Shown here in pieces: positions 37,817-49,020 of a DNA stretch of 64,000 nucleotides (the first letter of the stretch is position 1; every line of letters begins with the position of its first letter). The DNA is taken from positions 124,001 through 188,000 of the forward strand of contig JABANP010000036.1 of assembly GCA_013115135.1 (NCBI GenBank), read 5' to 3'. The notes beneath the pieces are model-generated. The model had not been told where the DNA came from, made no database searches, and saw only the letters and a list, made by a program, of their open reading frames with translations. Source of the DNA: Perkinsus olseni (taxonomy: Eukaryota; Perkinsozoa; Perkinsida; Perkinsidae). The position numbers and the translations under genes were made by a program.

Positions 37817-38540
37817 TCATTCAAGCAAATATGCAGAGAACCTGCTCGTGACGGTCCTCGCTATATGCCGGCCGTAGGGCACATAGGATAGGGAGTACCA
37901 TATTATTGCACCACACTGAGTAATAACTAGCACCACGATCAAGAGTCGTTCCTCGGGCCACTTGAAGCAGACTACCAATGTGATGATCATCGTCGTGAAG
38001 TATCTGAGGTGTCCGTTGCCTGTAACCGTACTCGCTCCGCAACCCACATCAAAGCTGCCCAGGCCCGATGCTTCTGGCTCATACTCTGCCATTGCCGCAC
38101 AGGGCCAACGAGGAAGACAGTCGAGCCCAATTCACAAAGGTTCCCTATCGTGTAACTGGGGACAGCTCTTTGCGCTCACACTATCTCGGAGATTTACCCT
38201 TTACTACGTGAGTGCAAACCGAAGTGGTTTGCCCATCATGAGCCATTTCAGAGAGACCCCATGGAGGCTATCGTCATGAGCAGCCCTACTGAGAAGCAGA
38301 CGGCCCACCCTATAACCTGACCAGCGCCCAGAGGCTTTCCATTCACCAGCCGCCGCGCCTACCGACCCGCTGCTTTAAAGTCAAATCAGGGCAGATGTAC
38401 TCAATGAGTCCATCATCCTCCACGGCCTCGGGGTCATCCTGGCCAACGCTGGTGGACAGCTGCGGCAGGTTGAAGCTGGGCCACCAGCCGGTTGGAACTA
38501 CTCCTGAGGGCAGTCCCACTGGGCGGCATGGTTTGAGAAA
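37817..38540 (-). CDS. SFT2-like Golgi vesicle transport membrane protein (5' end approximate)
   Basis: Four-span membrane protein of the SFT2 family, acting in fusion of endosome-derived vesicles with the Golgi. Exons seen: an acidic N-terminal block ending ICPDLTLKQR (about 38390), VIGWAVCFSVGLLMTIASM (about 38290), GKPLRFALT before a 52-nt intron (38156-38207), YTIGNLCELGSTVFLVGP, and after a second intron IYFTTMIITLVVCFKWPEE and GAIIWYSLSYVPYGRHIAR, stop 37817. These are the family landmarks in order (KQR, P-x-FAxxYTxGN, STxFLxGP, WYSLSYIP). A one-base deficit in a GGGG run near 38260 breaks the frame between spans 1 and 2. Confidence 0.82.
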
Positions 38541-40609
38541 ACCTCGTTATACAGGGAGGTTGGAAGGAACGACCGATGGATGGTGTCCCACCACTGGCTC
38601 ACGTTTAGAACTACCCTACATCGCACGGCCTAGTGAAGCGGAAGATCCGGTGACAAAAAACCCATATCGACGCCTTACGGGTGGCTCAATGCACATGGGC
38701 TTCGCAGAAGCCTCTGCGTGGGTGAATACCGGTATTCACAGTCACAGGGGTTGGATTTGACCTCTTAATCCACGGCGGTCGTTGGAATGCTTCATGCAAC
38801 TGCATGAAGGGACGACGCAAGATGATGGTGGTGATGGCGACCTGCGGTATTGAGAAGGCCCTTCTTCTGTCGGGGTGTTCTAACCGGATGATCAATACCT
38901 GGGGTACGTCTCTAGTTAAAGCTGACAATTTTCCACCAATTCTATGCCGTTTACTCTAGGATAAGTTGGCACGTTCTCCGAGGGACCTTCCCGAGATCTC
39001 AACGCCCATAAAGAGCTGTGGTCGAAAACTTGGAAATGATATCTTCACTGAGAGTTCTTCACTAAGGTACCAGACACTTCCTCCACGTTTCGCCTCGTAA
39101 TTTGCACAAGTCGGAGCTAGCAGCGAGAAAAGCCGGATATTCTAAGATTTTTGGGAGGCCCGTATCATGAGGTAAGTTGATGTGGTCTGTTAGAGGAATG
39201 TCTTAATAAGACAAGACATAAGATAAGACAGTCTTATTATGTCTATCTCCCAATCTCAGTGTGCATGCGTGCACCCTTTTAGCTATGGTAACACTGGTTG
39301 GTTGTTGTGCGATCAGTATTGATGAGATTGGTATAAGTCAGTCCGTAGCCATCTTGGCTCAAGTTCTGAATTGTTGGGTTCAGTCAATGTCTGACAACCC
39401 TCAAGGGAGCGGAACACCTGCCGTTAATAGTCGCCAGTAGACTGAACGCAATGCAGTATCGGTGGGCACTTCGTGGACACAGGGCCCGGGTTCAGCCATC
39501 TGGGATTCATGCCTGTCTTTCTGGTTGCCTCCGGGAGTCTTGTGTGAGTCAGCGCTGCGCAACGCCAAAGTTTTGATGAGCAATCCGAGGGACTCATTCA
39601 TCCTTCCCACGGAAGTGCTTCAGAGTGATCTGCAATCTGCATCCATGTGAGGCCCGTCTCGCTCGTAAGCGCTTCATAATCGGAGCTACCGATGAAGGCC
39701 GAATCTCATCGCAGTATGAAATCTTGAGACATTCTTCACGCAACGCAGGAGTACCCCCGGGAACAACATCAACATAGTACACTTTATCTTTTTACACTTG
39801 ATAGCAGCTTGATCGGTATCCATGAGCATTTCTTGTGGCTTTCTGAGACTATTCTTGTATTGCAGGCAGATGCCCTTGCTCAGCTGCTCGCAAATATCCT
39901 TCTCCAAAACATCCATCGGGAACTGGAATGATAGTAAGTTCCTCTGTAAATCGTAGAACCCCGTCAGTCACGGCATGCTGAAGGCTCTGGTGTTGAAATC
40001 TCGCATTGGGTCCGCCCGCAGGGTGGCTTCAAAATTGTTTCCCTTCGAAACTCCTATAATGTGCTCGTTATTTCTGAGAAAGCAGCAGTAGTGACTACAC
40101 GTCAACCTCTTCCGAACTTCGGAATTCGGAGAGGACTAGGAACCCATCGATAATGGCATCAGATCCTATCTGAAACTAAGAGATTGGGTATGGGGTAGGG
40201 ATGCATCTAGTAGACGAGTCGATGAGGCCTCTTGTCTGGCTGATGGATTCTGATAACTGATGAGCGATGAGGCCTAATACTACGGCTGAGCACAGCATAA
40301 GTAAATTTGAATTAGGCTCACCCTGGGAATTCGAAAGGGCGAACCAGCAGCAATATACTGTGACCAGTTCGCTCACTATGTAGTGACAACAACAAGGAGA
40401 TGATGTACCAGTATTTCAGTTTCAGCTGGCATCCAATTGCAGGGGACCACGGGCTCTCGTCACGCTAGCTGAAATTTCAGCTACGGCTCGTGGCCCTTGA
40501 GTCGAGTTGGTGTCCCGCGCATGAATTCGGATAAAATGAATCGGGCGCGGTTCGCCTCGTGACCGAGAAAGTGCTATTGGCGACACCTGCAGGATAATCG
40601 GAATCCCAC
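38541..40609. other. Gene-poor stretch with short unresolved frames
   Basis: No gene can be assigned with confidence. A minus-strand frame at 39594-39916 reads YYVDVVPGGTPALREECL after a possible splice and may be a small gene. An imperfect hairpin at 39204-39239 (TAATAAGAC / GTCTTATTA arms) lies about 100 bp upstream of the spliced-leader match at 39342. Confidence 0.35.
39342..39363 (+). ncRNA. Spliced-leader sequence (SL RNA gene or relic of a trans-spliced cDNA)
   Basis: TCCGTAGCCATCTTGGCTCAAG matches the 22-nt dinoflagellate/Perkinsus leader DCCGUAGCCAUYUUGGCUCAAG in every position. It is followed by TTCTGAATTGTTGG and then a hairpin (GGGTT...AACCC, 39376-39400). There is no GT directly after CAAG, though CAA|GT is possible. 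So it may be a non-standard SL RNA gene or the 5' end of a reinserted mRNA; a 17-codon frame (MSDNPQGSG) starts at 39387. Confidence 0.7.
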
Positions 40610-41464
40610 TTACATAATGTAATCGCTCCCATCGCAGGTTACAGTCAGGTACTGCAGGGTACCATCAGTACCTTCTACGAACTTGGTGACATAAGTAAGG
40701 CTGGATGAGGGAGTGAATGTTAAGGTACACGTAGCCGTGTGAATATTCTGTCCTTCGGAAACTTCGGTAGCGGCACGCTGGAAAGCCCCACATCCTCCAT
40801 CCTGAGACCGGTGAGAATCTCCCGATACTACAGGGTGATCACCCTGTGCTACCACTCCTACCGCGTCAGCTCACCACGACGCTTATCGTCGATAATAAAC
40901 TCGATAAGTTATCGAGTTTATTATTAATAGTGATTCGTGATGCATTCAATATTGAATCATTATGCACGTATCATAAATTTACTGTGACAGTACAACTATC
41001 GCTTCTCCACAGGGAAGATTCTACGCAGCCAACGGTATTACCTTCATGGATGAACCCGGGGGTGAGTCGGGCTCAAATTCGAACATCAGCCGCTTGCCTT
41101 GGGGCGAGTTCAAGTCGACCCTCTTGCGCTTCCGTGTGGCTTTCATGGGAGTACTTGTCCCTTCACCTGTTCCTCTCCATGTTGCGCCATCTGCCCCGGC
41201 TCGGTCTCGAAGCATCTGATGCTTTTCGTGGGAGTCGGCCGATGCCGTGCCGTGGGTCTCCATGGCCTGTCCATCACTCCCTGGTGGAATGACCGCTGCT
41301 CCGTATACATGCGCTAGGTGAATCATCGCCCCGATGATGACTGAAGTCACCCAGGTCATTATGAAAACGTGACACAATGCCTCGAGATACCCTCCTTTCG
41401 AGCGGCTTAATTGACGATGGACTCTCTCCAGTGTCCTCCACAGAATTCTTATCCTCCTCAGCAC
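40610..41464 (-). CDS. Putative single-span membrane protein, unrecognised
   Basis: Proposed two-exon gene. The upstream exon (41464-41022) has a basic N-terminus, a membrane segment (VFIMTWVTSVIIGAMIHLAH) and a polar stretch with KATRKRKRVDLN. A donor at LAA|GTAGAA and an acceptor near 40810 would join it to TATCTLTFTPSSSLTYVTK...YLTVTCDGSDYIM, ending at 40610. The two Cys in the last exon and the single N-terminal span suggest a type II membrane protein. The intron would contain the palindrome at 40892-40924. No family recognised and the join is unproven. Confidence 0.4.
40892..40924. repeat. Perfect 16-bp inverted repeat with a 1-nt centre
   Basis: ATAATAAACTCGATAA at 40892-40907, centre G at 40908, exact reverse complement at 40909-40924. 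AT-rich, able to form a strong hairpin or cruciform. Confidence 0.96.
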
Positions 41465-42207
41465 GTGCGTGGTTGGTGCTCGAAGCCTTTGAGTGGAATT
41501 CCTCGTCTTCGAGTCGAAGGCACGGAATTATTTCGCTTCGCTATTCGATAGGATACACGTCGGAAAGAGCACGTGCAAGTAACTTCAACTTTGCATCCCG
41601 TGCGGCCAATGGTTCGCGTCCTCGACACCTGAATCAACAGAGGAAAAGTAGCAGACGTTGGCCAAGCCGGACCATCTTACACTATATAATTTCCTCCATC
41701 ACAACCTGTGATAGAATCCTACAGACCTTCGCGGCAGCTAGTGATTCACAAGCTGCCGTCAAGGCCTGCAGGATTCCATGAGGTCCTTCCGCGGACTTGG
41801 CGACATCAAAATTGAAGTTCGACTTCTCGTCACTTCACTGTAGGGGATCGAGGAGAGGGTGTCGTCTCGGAAGCCGTACATATATTGAAACGCGGAATGA
41901 AGCGAGCTCGAGTTGCCTTCCTTCGCCCAAGCTAAAGCGGATTTGGCAATAGGCATTGGGGCTACAGTTTGAGGGCAGTAACTGCCAACTGTTGCAGGTT
42001 TGAATAGGAGACCCTCAGGAAACCGGCCTTTCTGCATGGCCCTTGCTACATTCTGGTCCCAAAAGGACTGTCCTGTCTTTGTCTCTCATGTCACGTTGTG
42101 CAGTGTGAGGAGGGCGTTCAGAGCACTAGCTGGGTGCCGCTAGCGAGTATGGCTGCTCAGCTTGGCCCAGAGCTGATAAAAACAACCTCGTCCTCTGCTC
42201 TTTCGCC
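41465..42207. other. Intergenic region with weak frames
   Basis: A minus-strand frame around 41759-42060 (SFWDQNVARAMQKGRFPEGL) may be coding, but no family is recognised and there is no supporting neighbour exon. A plus-strand frame across 41377-41781 has no motif. Confidence 0.3.
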
Positions 42208-44912
42208 ATGTCCGCAGCTCTCGGCATCAAGCCAGCAATCCTGGATCCAGTGGCTCAGACCACTACTCTAGTCGACTACCCCGGACGCGCTGAACGCTTC
42301 CTCCCCGGCACGTCCCTGCTCCGGTGTCGGATATCCCCTTCAAATCCGCACATACTGGTCGTTGTGGGTGTACTCGCCGCCGTCGATATACCCAGCATTG
42401 TTATCTGGTCCGTCCCTATAGATGACCCGACTAAAGCGACGCATGAGATTGCCATCCCTCTCACCAGCCCGACGGTCACCAGTCTCGACATCTCGCCGGA
42501 CTGCCGCTCAGTCATGGTTGTTGTTACCTCGCACGACCGAAGCGAAGAATCGGCTATTTTGGTATCGTCCGGGGTCACCTTGCCCGACTCGGGTAACCCC
42601 CAGTCTGCCTCGAGAACTCCGGGGTCTTCCTCTTGTGGGGGCTCATCGGTTGGGTCGAAGCTCACACCGCAGTCGACCGAATCTCGGCCGTGCCTTCAGT
42701 CGGAAGTGGTCGTCTGGGTCGAGCTGGCCGGTGGTCTGCCTGAGCCACCAACCGCCATAGCATGGATTGAGTACAGCCCGTTGGTCGTATCCTCGGGAAA
42801 AGCTTCTCAGGAGGAGCCCGTGACCTACATCTGTATGGGCTTCCTCACCGGCGAGGTAACCCTCATCGATGCCGATGGCGCCGACGGTGGCAGCGTCGAG
42901 TCGCAGTTTAACTGCCGTATGCCGGTCACCAACATCGAAGTCATTCCGATACAGGGCGGACCTCCGATCCTCCTGGTCCACCTCAGTGCCTCGCCGTGCT
43001 TCTTTCTCCTCATGACGGCCGTGGATGGCCAGACGGGAGTCCTCAGACTGGAGGCCCAAGTACTGCCCTTACCCTGCCCCGACCCGAGATCTGTCAGATT
43101 CTTCTCGGATAAAGATGCTTGGTACATCTCTACGCTCTCCAACTGCGGTTGCTTCGTCTACATGTCGATTCTCCCCGAGGGGGACTCCACCGCTGCTGTC
43201 ACGCCTGTAGCACGCATACCAACAGCTTCTCTCATCCCCATCACTGACCACTGCCTGGTGAGCTCCAGTCACGACAGCAGCCAGCGGAGGAGCATCCTGG
43301 TCGCGAGTCTCGGCGGAAGTGTTGCATTGATGACCGCAAGTGCCGCTGGTTGTGACAATATCGTCCTGGCTGTCGTTCCTTACGGCCCTAGTCCGACGGT
43401 GAGGCTGCTGGCCCCGACCACTGGGGAGTTTCTCACCCTCTCCAGTCTGTGTTTTGCTACAGTGTCCCCGGCCACCTTGTACCGATTAGAGTTCCAAGAC
43501 CGGGATAGGATACAGGCTGCCGTCGAGGCCTGCGTGACCAGGGCTGCCGTGGAGTGCTTACCGAGGAGTCCCCAAGGGCAGTGGCTCCCGCCAGTTCTTC
43601 GACACTGGGTTCCCACTCATGTGCCAGGCCCTTAGTGATTTGGTCGACCTAGACGATATCTGTCTATCAGCTGGCCTGAGGGTCATGGACACTCCGGACC
43701 ACAGCCCTTACGAGAGGCTTTGCTGTTGTCTGCTCATATGGCGGCAGCGCTACTCAACCAAGCCTGTGCCCTTCCCGGTGATGAGAGCGTTGTTGCTGCA
43801 GGTGGGGGCGCAGTCTGGGGGAGGAGGAGTTGGGGTGTCGTCCGACAATGTCACACCGGAGGGCCTCGGTAATTATCGACTACTAGTCGATGGCTTTGAG
43901 CCCATCATCCCGTTCGAGTACTTTGTCGGCGTCATCTCGCCGGACGGGAGAGCCCTGCAAAAACCCGGTATCTTCAACGACCATTGGGGTCCTGGCTCAG
44001 ACCTCGGATCCGGAGGGATGCTCACCCATCCAACTCGCCGTCTGTGGATCCTCGAGCTGGCGCTGGGTATGCTCCTTGGCCGCCAAGTGACCTCGGCGTT
44101 CGTCATCCAATGGCTCGACCAGATCGAGGCGAGGCCGATGGTCTACAGCTCCAGTCGAAGAGGGTTCCGGCTGCTGGTCGAGCACGCCCTGCGGGACTTC
44201 AGGCCGACCTGGTCTGATGTGGCGGAGGTCGCCAGGAGCCTCAGTCCCCCGCTTGGAGGGATGCCCCGAGACGATCGCAAGGTTCGTCGGACTGCCTCCT
44301 GGCTGTGACGTCGGGGTCCCTGTGATACTCGCCGTTCTAGCCAGTACCTGCGCTCTGGGGGAGTGGAGGTCGGCGGAGAAGGATACGGTAGTGTTGGTAA
44401 AGCGAGTAGGGGAGACTGTGGAGAAGTGTTGGGTCGCACCAGGCTTGTCCTGGTCTCGTCACTCGGACTGCCTCCTGGCTGTGCTACGGCTCATGCGTAG
44501 AGTCTGGGAGTTGATCATGGTAGCCCGGGAGGCCCAGCTGGAATCTTTGGAGATCAAACCGGTGATGAAGAAACTTCCAGAAAGTGACTGCGAACTGCAC
44601 TTCAAGAGAATTTTGAAAACCATGGAGAACCGAGTGGATCAAATGACTGGGGTGGGCGGCTCGGCGTGGGCGAGTTCAGAGGACGGCCTCTATCGAATAT
44701 CCAACCAGGCTCGATGGTTGATGCAGGATGATGGCGGCTCGAAAGAGGACTTCATTCGGATACAAATCGACGAAGATGTGGGAGTCCTGAGGAAGCTGGC
44801 GATGATCCTGAGGCGGGATGGGAGGCTATGGCGGGAGTTGCCTTGGAGTCAGAAATTTCGACTCCGCCTGATCAGGGAGGTGGTGGGTGGTGATGGCTTT
44901 CGCGGTGCATGA
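42208..44912 (+). CDS. Beta-propeller-like protein with helical C-terminal half, unrecognised
   Basis: ATG 42208. The first exon (about 455 residues) has alternating strand-like blocks typical of a WD40-type propeller (RCRISPSNPHILVVVGVL; TVTSLDISPDCRSVMVVV; TYICMGFLTGEVTLIDADG) and a Ser-rich loop. A 46-nt phase-0 intron from GTGGAG to CGCCAG (about 43549-43594) leads to FFDTGFPLMCQALSDL, and a second short intron ending at GGAG near 44258 leads to GCPETIARFVGLPPG. The rest is helical (LLAVLRLMRRVWELIMVARE) and ends at 44912. The architecture (propeller plus helical solenoid) recalls nucleoporins or coat and regulatory subunits, but I cannot name it. Confidence 0.6.
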
Positions 44913-45229
44913 TGACACTCGCCATGAGACCATGCTTATTGTGTTTCATTCGTCTCTGCCCGGCGTTGAATTGCAGTCGTGGGAGAAGGTCTAGGTGCAC
45001 ACGGTGAGTATCTTTAAGACGGCGCTCCTCACCGTAGCGCGCTCGCCCGGAAAACAGAGGCTGGCCCTCCGCTGACTATGAGGGATAGGACTGTCCACAG
45101 TGCTTTTCCCGATGAATGATGCTGGATAATGCCCTAGTTGATGCCAACGGTTGTTGCTTGCCAACACAACTCTCTCCCATACCGGAGAACGACAAGGTAC
45201 TGGGCTACGGGCGTCTTCCGATAGCTGAC

Positions 45230-48005
45230 GGTGTTCAGTAAGGTTAAGCACAAACTTTTCCTGGAACAGGAGCAGCGATACAGCTGGAACAGCCAGAGTC
45301 GGCATTGGAGCGAGTTCGTGAGGGCCTGGCGGGTAGCCCACGCGCGTGTTGGCCGTGATCGGGGCTCCTGTTGTCGGCCCTCAGGAGCGGTGTCCCGAGC
45401 CCAAGAGTTCAGAGGCCTTCCGGCAGTGGATGGACGACACGAAAAGGTGCTATCAGATTCTCTGTGCGGGGTGGGAACGTCGGCAGAGCGAGGAGTCAGG
45501 CTTCGCCGTGGACATTTGGTAAGCATGGTCTTGGTCACTATAGTGGTGATATCAGTCTCCCTCGTCGTAGCTTACCACCCGAAGTCAGTGGCGAGCCGAG
45601 CCGACCCGCCAACATCATTTCGGCTTCAACTGATGTACGCGCTGCTTCAGAGGCCGAACCCTGCATGAGATAGCGCGGCCAGATATCTTTGCTGCGCCTC
45701 TCGACCGACAGCGCACCCGCGGGGCAGTTTCAGAGGCTTCTCCGATGCCCCAAGGGAGGCGCAGCGCGGCGAGGTCGAGTGGGATGTACTCATCCTTGAG
45801 CGCGGAGTTCCTGGCCGACCTCGAGAGTCTGGTAGAGCGCTTACAGCTATCAGCTCTATCATGTTGCCTCTACAGGCAGATTCTATCCAGAGCGGGTTCC
45901 GCCCGTCCGAGTGGCCGACCTCCTCGCCGTCCACCGATGCCCCGGCACCCTCCGGTGATGGTGAGAATGTCAGCGTGAGTTTACCTACGGCCTCTTCGTG
46001 CCCACCAGTCGACGGCCTGTCAGTCCAACAGCAACACCTCCAGCGACATCGGAAACACGGCAGTCCTGTTCTCGTCCCCCGACATCCTCTTCTCCAGCGT
46101 CCTCTGAATTCCAAAGTTATCGATCCAGCCTCGCCGTTGATGAGACGGCTGGCCAGGTGCTGGAGCGTCCCAATCCTGGGGTCTGGGCTCCTGCGTTACA
46201 CGTGGATCACCTCAGACCGGGCAGCGACGGTCGGCAGCCAGCGACCTGTCGATTTCGCCGAGTTCCACACAATCATTGTCCCGGGGAAATGACGTGGAGG
46301 CAGCCAATATCAGTCAAGTGAGTCCATCTGCCTAGTGCCCTTCGACCGAGGCTACCTCCGCCCTTGACAGCTGGTCGCGGCAATGGAATCCTCGGAGAAC
46401 CCGACGGGACAGGGCAGAGTCTCGACAACCCCCACCAACAAGGTGCGTCGCTGCATTGTGGTCAAGACTCCTTGAGGGACCCTGGCCAGGAGCATGGCGC
46501 AGACGGTGACACGGTCCAGGACGAGTCACCCTATCTTGCCCCAGCGGACGCCGCTCGTAGAGTCCGATCTCGACGATCTGGAGTGCGAGTCGTTGGTCAT
46601 TCTCGGCGCCAGTAGGAGGGCTCTCGAGCACCGCCCTTCGTCGCCCAGTGAGACCACCGTCGTTGATTCAGGCTTCGGTAGCGGATCGGGTCCGCTCTCA
46701 TCGTCGTCCGGTCGGCGGAAGGGGACACTGGACTTCATACTCCACCGCACACCTCTCGAGTCCATCTCTGAAGAACTGGAGGAGGCCGAGTCCGATCCAG
46801 TCGAAGTCACGCGTGAGCTCACGACGGAGGCGTCTTTGCAGGAACCAAGGATGCTCAGGGCAGGAGTCCAATAGCTTCCCCCTCAATCGAGTTGTCACTC
46901 CGGACAAGGGACGGGAGCAGGCACGGGCAGGATGAATTGCTGGTCGTTCGAGTCAACTCGGCATTCTCTCGGCTGCCAGCTCTCCGGTCGCGCCCTCTGG
47001 AGGGACTCCAGTCGGATAAGACCGACGTAGATGGCGATGCCGTTCCCTCGGCGGTTGGGCAACACGGCTCGGAGCGAGAGCTTTTCCCGGCACAACGCGA
47101 GGATTCGTCGGAACATTGTGGAACGGAGCATCCCACAGCCGCCTCTGCTGATTACCTAGCGCAAGAATCTGATGAGAAGTTGGGCTTGGATGACCCCAAG
47201 GTCGGGGAGGCTCGGGATGGGCAGCAGCCAGATACAGCGGGCGGAGTTGTCACAACGGGATTGCACCTCGAAGGTGACTGGCAAGGCTCAGCGGCCGAAC
47301 AAGAGTCGATAGCGAGTGTTACGGAGGAGATTAACCTGTCGTCGGGAGACAGCACCACCACAGAGGACGAACGGGAGTGCTCATCCAACGACCATGCTGC
47401 TTCCGAGTCGTCTTCGGAGAGTCCTGCAGACAACTCAGATGATCTGAGCGGTAAGCTGGGATGGACGCTTCTCAGTTGCCCTTTTTGATACCCTCAGGAA
47501 TCGACGTCGTGAGTGACGGTAAGGATGAAGCCCGGAAGGAGCCGCTGGGGTTGCGATGCTGGTTCACGAGAGAGCGCTCTCCCAGTCCGTCACTCTCGCA
47601 ACCAGACGAGCCTCGTGTTAGCAACGCTTTGGCGCTCGGTCATCGGCGTTCACGTTCTGCCGATTTGACAAATGCGCGGTGTCTGCAATCAACGTCTGTT
47701 GGTGGTGGTAACAGTTGGCAGCAGCCGCAGCACAGCATGAGTTCTCGGAGAGGCACTGCCATTCTCACGTCTGAGGAGAGGGAACTACTCAAAATTCGCG
47801 AGGAGAAGGAGTCCATGCGCGATGAGATGTTGCGGAACCGGAGGTTCGCGGCCAGAATCTACAATGGGACTCGTCCTGCTCCTGTTGTACGGGCTTGCAA
47901 CTGGTTAAGATTACCGATTTGTATCAGGTGCGGCAACTCCGCCCTATTCGTCCGCAGACCAAGGCCTTAATTAAGGAGCAGCCGTTGCGTAACTTCCGCT
48001 TTTGA
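45230..48005 (+). CDS. Multi-exon, largely disordered protein, unrecognised (5' end uncertain)
   Basis: Exon-like blocks: EAFRQWMDDTKRCYQILCAG (about 45420) ending before GTAAGC at 45520; YSSLSAEFLADLESLVERL (about 45790); acidic Ser-rich segments 46610-46870 and 46900-47460 (EEINLSSGDSTTTEDE); a Ser/Arg block; then a basic helical end (LTSEERELLKIREEKESMRD, NRRFAARIYNGT). A phase-0 intron from 47887 to about 47929 joins this to VRQLRPIRPQTKALIKEQPL and a stop at 48005. The block at 45420 could belong to a separate gene. The C-terminal basic helix looks like a microtubule- or nucleic-acid-binding tail, without a named family. Confidence 0.4.
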
Positions 48006-49020
48006 CTGACGGGATTTTGACACATGCTGAAATGAAGCCTCCGACACATTTACATGGTTTCGATAATCCGTTTGGTTGATGCGTTGCTCTTGTGAGGGTC
48101 AGTTGGGTAAGCCGCTCAGCGAGGGGAGATGATTCGAGATCGCATGGCCTGGGGGAGAGCGCATCACAACTCGGGCGTGGCATGGGCTGATACACTTCCA
48201 GCTTCGTCAGAGCTCCAATGGGGAGGGTCTTTTCCGGTCACGTCAAGACTTAAATGCATTTCAAGTGTCCATCCCAGCCTCAGTATGGCATTCTGGAAGG
48301 ACGGGGAAGGAACCTGCGCCGAGCTACATATGCTTAAGTGGAATCAATTCCGAGTCCGTGGTTCCAGACGAGATTAACTCCTTCAATACGGGCGTGCCGA
48401 CAGCGAGATGAGTTTCGTCTGAATCCCGGGTTTGAAATCTACGCGATCTCCCACTTCTCTTGTGACACTCGTAGACCTACTAACCTAGAGTTGAGGGTTA
48501 TCGGGAATTGGCGAGCGAGCTGTCAACCCTGAGTTCCTCGTACTGCTGAGTTGATGGGTTCATTTCGCGTGCCAATTTCGCTATCCCGGTCAACGCCAAC
48601 AGCGTACAACCTGGAACGTCGTCGCTTTGGCCTGTCCCGTGGTCGCCAGCAAATCTCGGAAGTTGACTCCCGCAACGGCGGAATTGTTGTCCTCGATCAT
48701 GAAATTGATGGCCTTATTCGCGGAATAGAGCTCCGTATTCGTGGAGGCCCGCCGCTTGAGTGACTTTCTTGTTCTCCAATTTGATACCCACTTACCACAG
48801 AACTGCTGTCTTTACTCGCTAACGTGATACACTCAACCGCTGTCATAACGATCTCACCCTAGACCGGATAGACTTCTGAATGGTAAGTCCGCCAGTCCAT
48901 CAGCAACTATTCTACAACTACATCTCCCCTGAATCATTAACAACTAGGAACACGTAAAGGTTGCATATGCACAATACTTGGTAAAGAGTGGTATATACCA
49001 AACGGCAGTAAGTCTAGGAG
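48006..49020. other. Intergenic region
   Basis: About 1 kb between convergent genes (disordered protein on plus, EF-1alpha on minus). Short frames only; a 70-codon plus frame around 48551-48763 has no recognised motif. Confidence 0.4.

Noticed and set aside
43540..44300. Two frameshifts at CCCC runs in the propeller-like gene
   Set aside because: Phase-0 GT-AG introns (about 43549-43594 and one ending near 44258) explain both changes without an indel.
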